DNA from: JBFLVQ01 sp040758525
GTDB lineage: Bacteria > Acidobacteriota > Blastocatellia > Chloracidobacteriales > JADJPF01
Length of the DNA stretch: 12,468 nucleotides
Reading direction: 5' to 3'
Assembly (NCBI GenBank): GCA_040758525.1
Contig: JBFLVQ010000241.1
Location: forward strand, 1 to 12,468
Under the pieces are notes generated by a model. The model was not told where the DNA came from. It searched no databases and worked only from the letters and a program-made list of their open reading frames with translations. Below, in pieces: positions 6,025-12,468 of this stretch (positions within the stretch are counted from its first letter, which is position 1; every line of letters starts with the position of its first letter). The position numbers and the translations under genes are program-made.

Positions 6025-8937
6025 ATGTTTTGTCCCTTCTGTGGCACCGACAATGCAAACGATCAGAAATACTGCCGTAACTGCGGGGCTTCACTGCCCA
6101 CAGCGGCAAAGCCAAATGCCAAAATGGCGACTCCGACCAGCCAACCTAGCAGTAGTTTGGGACGTCCGAGTCCGTTTGTGCCGCCACAGCCGCCTGATAT
6201 TCCGCGTTCTGGTAAGCAAGCGAACAGCTCTCTGCACGATAGTAAAGGAAATGATGCAGCCAAATTGGCAGATCCTTTTGCTACCCGATCAGCTTTTGCC
6301 TTTAGTCCCGATTCCGCTAAACAGAATCAGTCGGCAGGCACGGCTAATCTCTCTCAGGGAGAAGAGAATGATGGTGTAGTTGATACCTTTTTCGAGACAC
6401 AGGCGTCTTTTAATGTTGGTCCTGGAGTATTACAGAAAGCTGGCTGGCAGAAGAATTCTCCGCCTCCTGCTAATCAACCACTATCCGAGACACGCACAAT
6501 ACCAATGGGTTCGCTGGGTACATCTACACCTAACAGTGGGGATAATCTTGCTACCACAATAATGCCAGCGGCTAGTCCACTACCTACCAGCCCAGAATCA
6601 GAAGAGTCTTTCCCTACTATCATCACCCCACAGGCGCCTTCGCGACAAGAGCAGTTACGAATGCTGAAAGAGTTATCAGAAGCATCGACCGCTAACATCA
6701 CGCCTGCTAGTGCGCCATTGCCAAGCACAGAAGCACATTTGCCGCCGCCTTCAGCGCCCTTAGACGATCAACCCACGCTCACAGTTAATCCTAATCCTTA
6801 TGAAGAGCTTGATGCCGAGACTATTGAGAGTCGGCCTGTATCTATGCTCTTTCCGCCTAATCCATCCAGCAATGATGGTGCTGCCAGTAAAGATCAGATG
6901 CTCAATCAGGTACTCAATCAGACACTTAAAGTTGGTTCTGCAGTACCTTTTGATCGCACCTTAACAGTGGCCTCAGGCCCTAAAGAGCCTTTTGTTACCA
7001 AACCAACTGGTACACAAAACATGGCAGAAGGCGTTAGCATCAAGAGCCCCTATGAACAGACCCTCTCTTCCAGTTCGGCAAAAATAAAGGAACAGGTAGA
7101 AGCGGCACAACAAAAGCGGCTTGAACAGCAGTCTGTACCAACAACAGTGGCACAAGAGGCGATCACCAATCCGGCCGTGCCTATACCAACAACAGCACCG
7201 ACTTCGGACGCTACTGAACCGCTCAGTACCTATATCACTAAGAAGCCTTCTGGTAGTGAAGCGCCTCCTGAGCGTGAATTAGAACCTGTACCACATACTT
7301 TAGTAATGGAATCAGCTCCTGCTTCCAGTAGCGCAACACCGCCTGTCAACTACACAAAGACTGACACCTATGCTGCGGCAATGAACAGTAACCCGACAGA
7401 TTTTGATAGCGCAGATACTATACTGGATTCTCCTTTGTCGGGCGGCGACTATGATATGACTAAGCCCTATGCCCGTTCCTTAGCTACTCCTGCCGACATA
7501 GCCAATAAGCTAAGAAACACAGACTCATATCCAGCAGCAAGATCAACACCTGTTGAAGCTGATAATGAACTGCCTATGGATACGCTGGTTATGACTCCGG
7601 CGCCACATGAAACGGAGACTTTTAATAGTAATGCGGCAAGCATCAATGGTTGGGAGCAGACTACTGATCCTTGGGGCGCACCACCTATTATTGCTGGAGA
7701 GAAGAAAAACCCTCTGCTCAGTCCTCTGAAACCAGTGCCAGCCAATGAGACTCATGAGGATGATCAATTTAGAACTCTCATTGTTAAAGAGGAAGATAAT
7801 TTCAAAACTATTACTGTGCCACAACCACCACCACAAGAGACTTTGCCAAAAACGATCCTTGTGCCACCTGACCCATTGAAGACAATACCGGTTATGGCAT
7901 CACCCAAACCTGAAACTCCTATCTATACTCAAGGAGTTGATACTAATCAAGGGCAGAATATTATTACCAATCAGGTTGAACCGCCCCCACCGGCAACTAT
8001 CATGATTGGTCCCAGACCAGACGAGCAAGTATTTGAACAACCTATCGCTCCACCTAGACCATCACGCCGTGGTCTGTTTGCTGCTGTTGCGGTTGTCTTG
8101 GTAATGATTCTAGTAGGCGCTGGATTAGTACTTTATAAATGGATCTTTGCCAAAGAGGTTATTGTTCAAACACCAGTAATTCCAACTACCACAGAACCTA
8201 ATCCAAATCCAACTCCACCTCCAGTATCAGTGCCTACAATTCCTGAACCACCGCCTAATATGGTGCTGGTACCAGCAGGTGAGTATAAGATTGGTTGTCC
8301 TGAAGGTGCAGCGAATTGTAATGATGGCGCCAAATATATCTCTACCAGGCCACAACCTGTGATAACTCTCTCCGCCTTCTATATAGATATTTATGAAGTG
8401 ACAAATGAAGAGTATTCGAAATTCCTACAAGAGACTGGCTATACCAAGCCAGAAAGCTGGCGCGGCAAATATCCTGGCAAACCGAACGATCCTGTGACAG
8501 GAATAACCTGGGCAGATGCTAGCGCATATGCTAAATGGGCTGGTAAGCGACTACCAACAGAAGAGGAATGGGAAGCGGCTGCAGCGGGTAAAGACCACCT
8601 GCTATATCCTTGGGGTAATGAATTTCAGGAGGGGCTTGCCAATACGGCTGAGCAAAGCCGTAATAAAAGAGTCTCTGCAGTAGGTAGCTTTAGTGATGGT
8701 AAGAGTCCATTTGGAGTTTATGATATGGCAGGGAATGTCTGGGAGTGGACCGATTCATTAGCCCAGCCTGTGCCTGATGAAACCATTGATGCAACCAAGG
8801 AGTACCGTATTATTCGTGGTGGCTCCTTCGGTGAGAAGGCAGTTTATGCTTCAGCTGTCTATCGCAACTTTTGCGCTGTTGATGAGAGCGATGTAAAACT
8901 TGGCTTCCGTTGTGTGAAGGATGTCCCTAAGCAGTAA
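6025..8937 (+). CDS. Zinc-ribbon, disordered linker, transmembrane, FGE/SUMF1-like domain protein
   Basis: The 970-residue protein has four parts. A zinc ribbon holds Cys3, Cys6, Cys17 and Cys20 (CPFC ... CRNC). Residues about 25-680 are low-complexity, rich in Pro, Thr, Ser and Ala. One membrane helix spans about 683-708, preceded by PSRRG, so the linker and ribbon should face the cytoplasm. After a Pro/Thr stalk (715-743), residues 746-966 form an FGE-sulfatase (SUMF1, C-lectin-like) domain: MVLVPAGEYKIG, DIYEVTNEEYSKFL, GKRLPTEEEWEAAA, YPWGN, DMAGNVWEWT, IIRGGSFG and GFRC. The CHxSYC-type catalytic cysteine motif of true FGE is absent, so sulfatase activation is unlikely; sensing or binding outside the membrane is more plausible. 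The linker has T-[I/L]-x-[V/M/I] at T158, T251, T312, T425, T520, T584, T595, T610, T620 and T658. GGAG at 6013-6016 supports the start. The kinase gene is divergent. Confidence 0.9.
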   Translation: MFCPFCGTDNANDQKYCRNCGASLPTAAKPNAKMATPTSQPSSSLGRPSPFVPPQPPDIPRSGKQANSSLHDSKGNDAAKLADPFATRSAFAFSPDSAKQNQSAGTANLSQGEENDGVVDTFFETQASFNVGPGVLQKAGWQKNSPPPANQPLSETRTIPMGSLGTSTPNSGDNLATTIMPAASPLPTSPESEESFPTIITPQAPSRQEQLRMLKELSEASTANITPASAPLPSTEAHLPPPSAPLDDQPTLTVNPNPYEELDAETIESRPVSMLFPPNPSSNDGAASKDQMLNQVLNQTLKVGSAVPFDRTLTVASGPKEPFVTKPTGTQNMAEGVSIKSPYEQTLSSSSAKIKEQVEAAQQKRLEQQSVPTTVAQEAITNPAVPIPTTAPTSDATEPLSTYITKKPSGSEAPPERELEPVPHTLVMESAPASSSATPPVNYTKTDTYAAAMNSNPTDFDSADTILDSPLSGGDYDMTKPYARSLATPADIANKLRNTDSYPAARSTPVEADNELPMDTLVMTPAPHETETFNSNAASINGWEQTTDPWGAPPIIAGEKKNPLLSPLKPVPANETHEDDQFRTLIVKEEDNFKTITVPQPPPQETLPKTILVPPDPLKTIPVMASPKPETPIYTQGVDTNQGQNIITNQVEPPPPATIMIGPRPDEQVFEQPIAPPRPSRRGLFAAVAVVLVMILVGAGLVLYKWIFAKEVIVQTPVIPTTTEPNPNPTPPPVSVPTIPEPPPNMVLVPAGEYKIGCPEGAANCNDGAKYISTRPQPVITLSAFYIDIYEVTNEEYSKFLQETGYTKPESWRGKYPGKPNDPVTGITWADASAYAKWAGKRLPTEEEWEAAAAGKDHLLYPWGNEFQEGLANTAEQSRNKRVSAVGSFSDGKSPFGVYDMAGNVWEWTDSLAQPVPDETIDATKEYRIIRGGSFGEKAVYASAVYRNFCAVDESDVKLGFRCVKDVPKQ

Positions 8938-8951
8938 AAAGATATTGATAT

Positions 8952-9090
8952 CAAGCTACTGATCAATAACCCAATCGATCTTCAATTCTATCTCTTCTGC
9001 GCCGCTGGTTGTCACTTCGATAACGGCGGCGTAATCGTTTGCCGCAGATGGTCTTTCTATCACCTGTGCAGAGACCTGATCAGTAGCTTG
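8952..9090. repeat. 14-bp perfect inverted repeat at the end of the TPR gene
   Basis: CAAGCTACTGATCA (8952-8965) and TGATCAGTAGCTTG (9077-9090) are exact reverse complements, 111 bp apart. The left arm overlaps the stop codon of the TPR gene. Together with the small GATAT-tg-ATATC hairpin (8941-8952), it lies where the two convergent transcripts end and might help terminate or stabilise them. Confidence 0.5.
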
Positions 9091-10521
9091 CAGTTTGATC
9101 ACAGTCAGTGAGTATCTCTCATGCGGCAATGGATCATAATAGGCAGTGGCCTTTTCAACACTACCCTGTTGATCAACAAATGGCCCTTGTAAACGTATTA
9201 GCGTACGCCCTTTCACATATCCATGCCAGTTTACACTACCGGTCTTTAACCGCTCCCATTCTATTTCAAAACCAAAATCACGTTCATTCTTGGGTGTTAA
9301 TTGCAATCCTAGCGTATAATTATTGCTACGACTCGGTGATGTAACGACTTTTGCAATCACATCACCGCCCAATCGATGTAGCTTTACTTCAAAAGGACAA
9401 TCAGGAAAACTTCCTCCTGTCACTCGACAGCTAACATTTTCATTACCATTTAGCACAACAATCTTGTTACCACTAATGGTAATGTGGGCTGGACCGCTAA
9501 GCTGCCCACGTACTCGTAGTGTGCCATTAGAGCGATAGTTGGCGCCTGTACGTAACCGTATTTCCGCGAGGCGTTGCTCAATAGCAGATTTTTCTGATGG
9601 AAGTATAGCAAGCGCTTTTTGGTAGAAGTTGACTGCCTCATGATATTGATGGGCAGCCATCAGGGCTTCTGCTTTCTGGTAATCACGCCGTCCACGTGCT
9701 AATCGCAGTGCTTCAAGTAAGCGCGATTCATTGGGATAGAGACTTAATGCAGAATTGAGTGAAGTGATTGCGCTATCAATATCACCATGTGCTAACTGCG
9801 CTTCGGCTGTGCTGATAGTCAATTCCTTCTCAAATGTAAAGACAGCATCGGCAGCCGCCTTATTGGTAGGATCGATATTGACCAGTTTACGGTAGAGATT
9901 AACGGCAGTAGCACGGTCACCATTAGCAGTCGCCGCTTCGGCAGCCGCCTTGAGGTTTTGGATCAGCCCTTTACGGGGAAAATCATTTTTTGGCGCATAT
10001 TTTAGCCAAGCTTCGTAAAGACGCGCGGCTTCCTGGTAATCTTTGCGTTTCTCTGCTGCCTCACTTAAAAGATCATAAACCTCCACGATGAATTCTAGTG
10101 GTCTTGGATCGGTTGGATTGATTTGCATAATCTCACGATACTTCTCTACTGCTGCTTCTGCTTGCCCAGATTTGCGAGCAACGTGGGCTTGCTGATAAAT
10201 CTCAGCCGATTTACGTAATGTTTCAGCAAGTTGTATGATGGCTGGCTTGATACCCTTACGAGGTGCACGCAAAGCCGCATCTAGATATGCGATAGCCTGC
10301 AAATAGTCACCTGTCTCAAGGAAGCGTCCACCTCTGGCTAGATAATAAGCTACACTCTTGCCGCGTGGTGGTGCGGGCACGGATTGATCTTCAGAAGTAG
10401 AGGATAACAATGAGCGCTGTTTAGCCTGTGCGTAGAGCTTCACTCCGCTACTAGAGAAGATTACTGCTAATAATATGAGAAATAATAGCCTGCTATGGAT
10501 CATTGCCAAACTCGGGATCAT
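8956..10521 (-). CDS. Exported TPR-repeat protein with a duplicated C-terminal beta domain
   Basis: The 521-residue protein begins with a signal peptide or anchor (hydrophobic 12-26, then LYAQA at 29-33 as a possible cleavage site). Residues about 58-311 hold roughly six TPR-like helical pairs: GDYLQAIAYLDAALRA (71-86), GQAEAAVEKYREIMQINP (119-136), KDYQEAARLYEAWLKYAP (160-177), GDRATAVNLYRKLVNIDP (201-218), GDIDSAITSLNSALSLYP (246-263) and HQYHEAVNFYQKALAILP (291-308). The C-terminal 330-521 is beta-rich and appears duplicated (parts near 375-422 and 470-517). TPRs mediate protein-protein contacts; a periplasmic assembly or scaffolding role is likely, but the partner is unknown. The start is uncertain: neither ATG (10521 or 10503) has a Shine-Dalgarno sequence. 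It lies last in the operon behind the TIM-barrel gene and converges with the 970-aa gene, 18 bp apart. Confidence 0.88.
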   Translation of the reverse strand: MIPSLAMIHSRLLFLILLAVIFSSSGVKLYAQAKQRSLLSSTSEDQSVPAPPRGKSVAYYLARGGRFLETGDYLQAIAYLDAALRAPRKGIKPAIIQLAETLRKSAEIYQQAHVARKSGQAEAAVEKYREIMQINPTDPRPLEFIVEVYDLLSEAAEKRKDYQEAARLYEAWLKYAPKNDFPRKGLIQNLKAAAEAATANGDRATAVNLYRKLVNIDPTNKAAADAVFTFEKELTISTAEAQLAHGDIDSAITSLNSALSLYPNESRLLEALRLARGRRDYQKAEALMAAHQYHEAVNFYQKALAILPSEKSAIEQRLAEIRLRTGANYRSNGTLRVRGQLSGPAHITISGNKIVVLNGNENVSCRVTGGSFPDCPFEVKLHRLGGDVIAKVVTSPSRSNNYTLGLQLTPKNERDFGFEIEWERLKTGSVNWHGYVKGRTLIRLQGPFVDQQGSVEKATAYYDPLPHERYSLTVIKLQATDQVSAQVIERPSAANDYAAVIEVTTSGAEEIELKIDWVIDQ

Positions 10522-10591
10522 GCGCGTCTACACTATGATGGCCAAGTAAGCGCAGCCGTTGTTTGCCATCCCCTGAAAGCCGCTGCTTCAT
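10493..10591 (-). CDS. Possible 32-aa coupling ORF between the TIM-barrel and TPR genes
   Basis: An ATG at 10591 overlaps the TGA of the TIM-barrel gene as ATGA and opens 32 codons (MKQRLSGDGKQ ... EFGNDP), stopping with TAG at 10495-10493. Its end overlaps the first codons of the TPR gene in another frame. The TPR gene lacks a ribosome site, so this ORF could deliver ribosomes for re-initiation at 10521 or 10503. The peptide is basic and polar with no domain. It may equally be a chance ORF. Confidence 0.3.
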   Translation of the reverse strand: MKQRLSGDGKQRLRLLGHHSVDAHDPEFGNDP

Positions 10592-11634
10592 GGTGAATGT
10601 GCTAAGAAGCGACCAGTAAAATTATTTGTATCAATAACAATCTGCCCACGATCAGTAGCGCGCAAATATTGTGTATTATTCTGTGTTACTGATGAAGTAA
10701 AGTAACTACCTAAAAGTTCCGCCTTCTCTATAGGTCTGGGGCGCCAGGGTAGCTCACTGGAAACACTACTGAAATTTGGCTCACCCCAACCAAATCCTTC
10801 TAATCCCCATAACAATGCACTCCACCAAGCATATTCTAACTGTGCAGATGAGAAAGGTTGTGAGTCCGCAGTAGTAACAGCAAACAGACGCGTACCAAAG
10901 CGTTCTCGGTATTTGACGGCGCGTGCTACACGGCTTGCCCATTGTATGGCTTCTTCATAGCCGCCGTTCTGTATCTGGAATGACTCCAGGAGAAAAATAT
11001 CCTTTTTGCCAAGCGAGCAAGGTAGACCATCTGGATTGCCGCCACCCACCGCATTGAGCGCTATGGTTGCACTACTAAAAACATCATCTGGATTGTAGGC
11101 ATTAACAAAGGCATTCAGTCCTAGACTATGTATATATTCAATAATCTCATTCTGGCGTGTACGTGTAACACCAAAATCATACCCTGCTTCATCAAGAAAG
11201 ATACCTCGCACTCCCATATCGGCCCATAGTCGTGTGCGTTGCTGCAATTCAGCTAGCGAGAGCTTTTGTGTATTGCCTAGATCTATATAGCCATACACTG
11301 CGGTACGCCGTGTAGACCGCCGTAGCAATCGTATAATACGGCGTACATTCAAATTTTCTGTATGACCACTGCCGGGTGGGCGGCGTGTTGCCTTTACATT
11401 GGTGAACTCTAGCCCATCGCCCAAAACTACTACATCATAATCGGCTAGTACACGTACGGCGGCATTGATATCACCCTGAGCGCCATTGATAAGACTTGGA
11501 TAGCCATAGTAGATAGCCAGCCGCGCTGGCAGCACCAATCTTTCATTACCTACACTAGGGCGTGAATGGACTTGCTCTGTTAAATTGGTAACCAACACCA
11601 TACAAGCGAAAGAGATTGCTAGCACTAGCTTCAT
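10588..11634 (-). CDS. Secreted TIM-barrel protein, GH114/spherulin-4-like putative glycoside hydrolase
   Basis: The 348-residue protein has a signal peptide (MKLVLAISFACMVLVTNL, cleavage near 22-25). The rest has the pattern of a glycosidase TIM barrel: strand LAIYYGYPSLI (39-49), DYDVVVLGDGL (65-75), TAVYGYIDLG (111-120), WADMGVRGIFLDEAGYDF (137-154), NAFVNAYNP (174-182), DIFLLESFQ (212-220) and RLFAVTTADS (249-258). GIFLDEAGYD resembles the strand-end acidic motif of GH114 endo-alpha-1,4-polygalactosaminidase-like and spherulin-4 proteins, with Asp148/Glu149 and Glu217 as candidate catalytic residues. The substrate is unknown; an exopolysaccharide or amino-sugar polymer is a reasonable guess. 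GGGGGGAG directly precedes the ATG, which overlaps the stop codon of the upstream 135-148-aa gene by ATGA, so the two should be made together. Confidence 0.8.
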   Translation of the reverse strand: MKLVLAISFACMVLVTNLTEQVHSRPSVGNERLVLPARLAIYYGYPSLINGAQGDINAAVRVLADYDVVVLGDGLEFTNVKATRRPPGSGHTENLNVRRIIRLLRRSTRRTAVYGYIDLGNTQKLSLAELQQRTRLWADMGVRGIFLDEAGYDFGVTRTRQNEIIEYIHSLGLNAFVNAYNPDDVFSSATIALNAVGGGNPDGLPCSLGKKDIFLLESFQIQNGGYEEAIQWASRVARAVKYRERFGTRLFAVTTADSQPFSSAQLEYAWWSALLWGLEGFGWGEPNFSSVSSELPWRPRPIEKAELLGSYFTSSVTQNNTQYLRATDRGQIVIDTNNFTGRFLAHSP

Positions 11635-12038
11635 GCTCCCCCCTGCCCCATCATCTGTTCTTTATCAACCTCTTGTTCTAGTAGAGCAATAACCGGCACC
11701 CATCCATCTGGTAATTCCCAGATCATCTCTACTGCTGAAAGGATCTGCTCCTCGATCACCTCTGGATCAGGCAGTGGTTGATTAATATTCTGGTAAGCGG
11801 CCTGGTAGGCCAATCCGATCATTCTGGCAATTGCCTGCACTTGTACTAAGCCTCGCAATCCGGCAACCGCTGCTTTGCCCTTATGCTCAACTGCGCGACG
11901 CACCGATAGTGCCTGCTGCCAGCTACCACAGCTTACATCAATGGCATAGAGTAAAGGCTGCCAAATCTCATCCAGCATGAATTCGTGAACACTGTATTTT
12001 TGGCGTGTGTAGAACCAGTGTGAGCCTTTTTTATCCAT
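11631..12038 (-). CDS. Small cytoplasmic protein of unknown function, first gene of the TIM-barrel/TPR operon
   Basis: I do not recognise this family. From ATG at 12038 it has 135 residues; an ATG at 12077 in the same frame gives 148. I prefer 12038 because AGGT lies 7 nt before it, whereas nothing like a ribosome site precedes 12077. The protein has no signal peptide or membrane helix. Near the N-terminus it has GSHWFYTRQKYSVHEFMLDE, then mainly amphipathic helices (QVQAIARMIGLAYQAAYQ), an acidic PDPEVIEEQ segment, WELPDGWVPVIALLEQEVDKEQ and a short GQGGA tail. Its stop overlaps the start of the secreted TIM-barrel gene by 4 bp, which implies coupled translation and related function, for example regulation or export of the hydrolase. 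That role is inference only. Confidence 0.7.
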   Translation of the reverse strand: MDKKGSHWFYTRQKYSVHEFMLDEIWQPLLYAIDVSCGSWQQALSVRRAVEHKGKAAVAGLRGLVQVQAIARMIGLAYQAAYQNINQPLPDPEVIEEQILSAVEMIWELPDGWVPVIALLEQEVDKEQMMGQGGA

Positions 12039-12177
12039 ACTGTCTACCTGATTTCTGATCTCCTGATACAGGATCATAAACCAATCGACGGCGCAGACAA
12101 AACAGTTTCCTACCTACTAGGTTTGGTTGACAAAGAGAGTAAAAAGGTATTTGCAGGCGAAGGCTTGACGAAATTAT

Positions 12178-12195
12178 CAGGCTGATGATAGCCTG
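12178..12195 (-). other. Small hairpin in the operon leader
   Basis: CAGGCT (12178-12183) and AGCCTG (12190-12195) form a perfect 6-bp stem with a 6-nt loop, about 140 nt upstream of the first gene of the operon. On the minus strand it is followed by ATAATTTCG, too weak a T-run for a confident terminator. Confidence 0.35.
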
Positions 12196-12249
12196 CCCAT
12201 TGTTCTATACTGATTTACAATAATACCCATATGGAGTTTCTGTCACTGA

Positions 12250-12269
12250 CCTAAACCAAAAGGTTTAGG
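12250..12269. other. Perfect 8-bp hairpin
   Basis: CCTAAACC (12250-12257), loop AAAA, GGTTTAGG (12262-12269). No T-run follows on either strand, so it is more likely a regulatory or RNA-structure element than an intrinsic terminator. Confidence 0.45.
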
Positions 12270-12338
12270 CTTGTTGGAGAGAACCAATAGGCCCACGGTG
12301 ACCAGCCCCAGCCAGGGTTGAGTTTAGAAATAATCTCA

Positions 12339-12365
12339 ATTATCGGGCTAGGTTATTTGAGTCAA
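12339..12365 (-). promoter_or_regulatory. Weak candidate promoter for the TIM-barrel/TPR operon
   Basis: On the minus strand TTGACT (12365-12360) and GATAAT (12344-12339) each match consensus at 5 of 6 positions, but the spacer is only 15 bp. It would give a leader of nearly 300 nt containing the hairpins at 12250-12269 and 12178-12195. Confidence 0.3.
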
Positions 12366-12370
12366 GACAC

Positions 12371-12396
12371 CTACAGATGCGCGAGCCAGTCTGTAG
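12371..12396. other. 7-bp hairpin near the right edge
   Basis: CTACAGA (12371-12377) and TCTGTAG (12390-12396) pair perfectly around a 12-nt loop, just upstream of the weak promoter. It could be an operator or the end of a transcript from outside the window. Confidence 0.35.
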
Positions 12397-12468
12397 CAAC
12401 TGTCAATCGCCATTAAACAGATTGAGGGTCTAGATCAGTGTGGCGAGCACAATTAGTGCCTTAGTTGT

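Larger units (their letters stand above)
12078..12468. other. Right-end intergenic region without a convincing gene
   Basis: This 390-bp stretch upstream of the TIM-barrel operon has no complete ORF with a start and ribosome site on either strand. It contains three hairpins (listed separately) and a weak minus-strand promoter. A plus-strand frame open from 12024 to the TGA at 12183-12185 has no ATG. No tRNA or known RNA signature was recognised. Confidence 0.6.

Noticed and set aside
6025..8937. Annotating the 970-aa protein as a sulfatase-activating formylglycine-generating enzyme
   Set aside because: The catalytic cysteine motif is missing and no sulfatase gene is in the window.

Overview
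The window reads as a piece of a bacterial chromosome of moderate GC content. Gene content suggests the phylum Acidobacteriota, perhaps near Blastocatellia. The reasons are a zinc-ribbon/PEGA Ser/Thr kinase, a long low-complexity zinc-ribbon protein with a formylglycine-generating-enzyme-like (FGE-like) domain, many exported TPR/TIM-barrel proteins and a secreted prolyl oligopeptidase. This placement is inference from gene families; there is no rRNA or other phylogenetic marker. No tRNA, rRNA, CRISPR array, transposase or phage gene was found.

Layout, left to right. (1) 1-1036, minus: N-terminal half of a secreted S9 prolyl oligopeptidase that runs off the left edge. (2) 1237-2313, minus: a type II (archaeal-type) glyceraldehyde-3-phosphate dehydrogenase homologue with its own extended -10 promoter, followed by a GC-rich hairpin. 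(3) 2483-5325, minus: a kinase with zinc ribbon and PEGA domain, translationally coupled to a DUF374 lysophospholipid acyltransferase-like protein, then an exported 243-aa protein of unknown function behind a good sigma70-type promoter. (4) 5326-6024: a roughly 700-bp AT-rich divergent intergenic region with several inverted repeats, three consecutive hairpins and an 11-bp tandem duplication. (5) 6025-8937, plus: a 970-aa protein with a cytoplasmic zinc ribbon, about 650 residues of Pro/Thr/Ser-rich linker, one membrane helix and an extracytoplasmic FGE-like domain. (6) 8956-12038, minus: an apparent operon of a 135-148-aa unknown protein, a secreted GH114/spherulin-4-like TIM-barrel protein, a possible 32-codon coupling ORF and an exported TPR protein with a duplicated C-terminal beta domain. 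(7) 12078-12468: no convincing gene, but three hairpins and a weak promoter.

The most interesting point is the divergent pair in regions 3-5. The kinase and the 970-aa membrane protein both begin with a zinc ribbon. The predicted cytoplasmic linker of the membrane protein carries ten copies of T-[I/L]-x-[V/M/I] and five looser T-[I/L] variants. This arrangement suits multisite threonine phosphorylation and recognition by FHA-type phosphothreonine readers, which prefer a hydrophobic residue at +3. The extracytoplasmic domain lacks the FGE catalytic cysteine motif, so it is better read as a sensor or binding module. The idea of a kinase plus membrane scaffold/receptor system is inference, but it rests on sequence features that can be checked directly.
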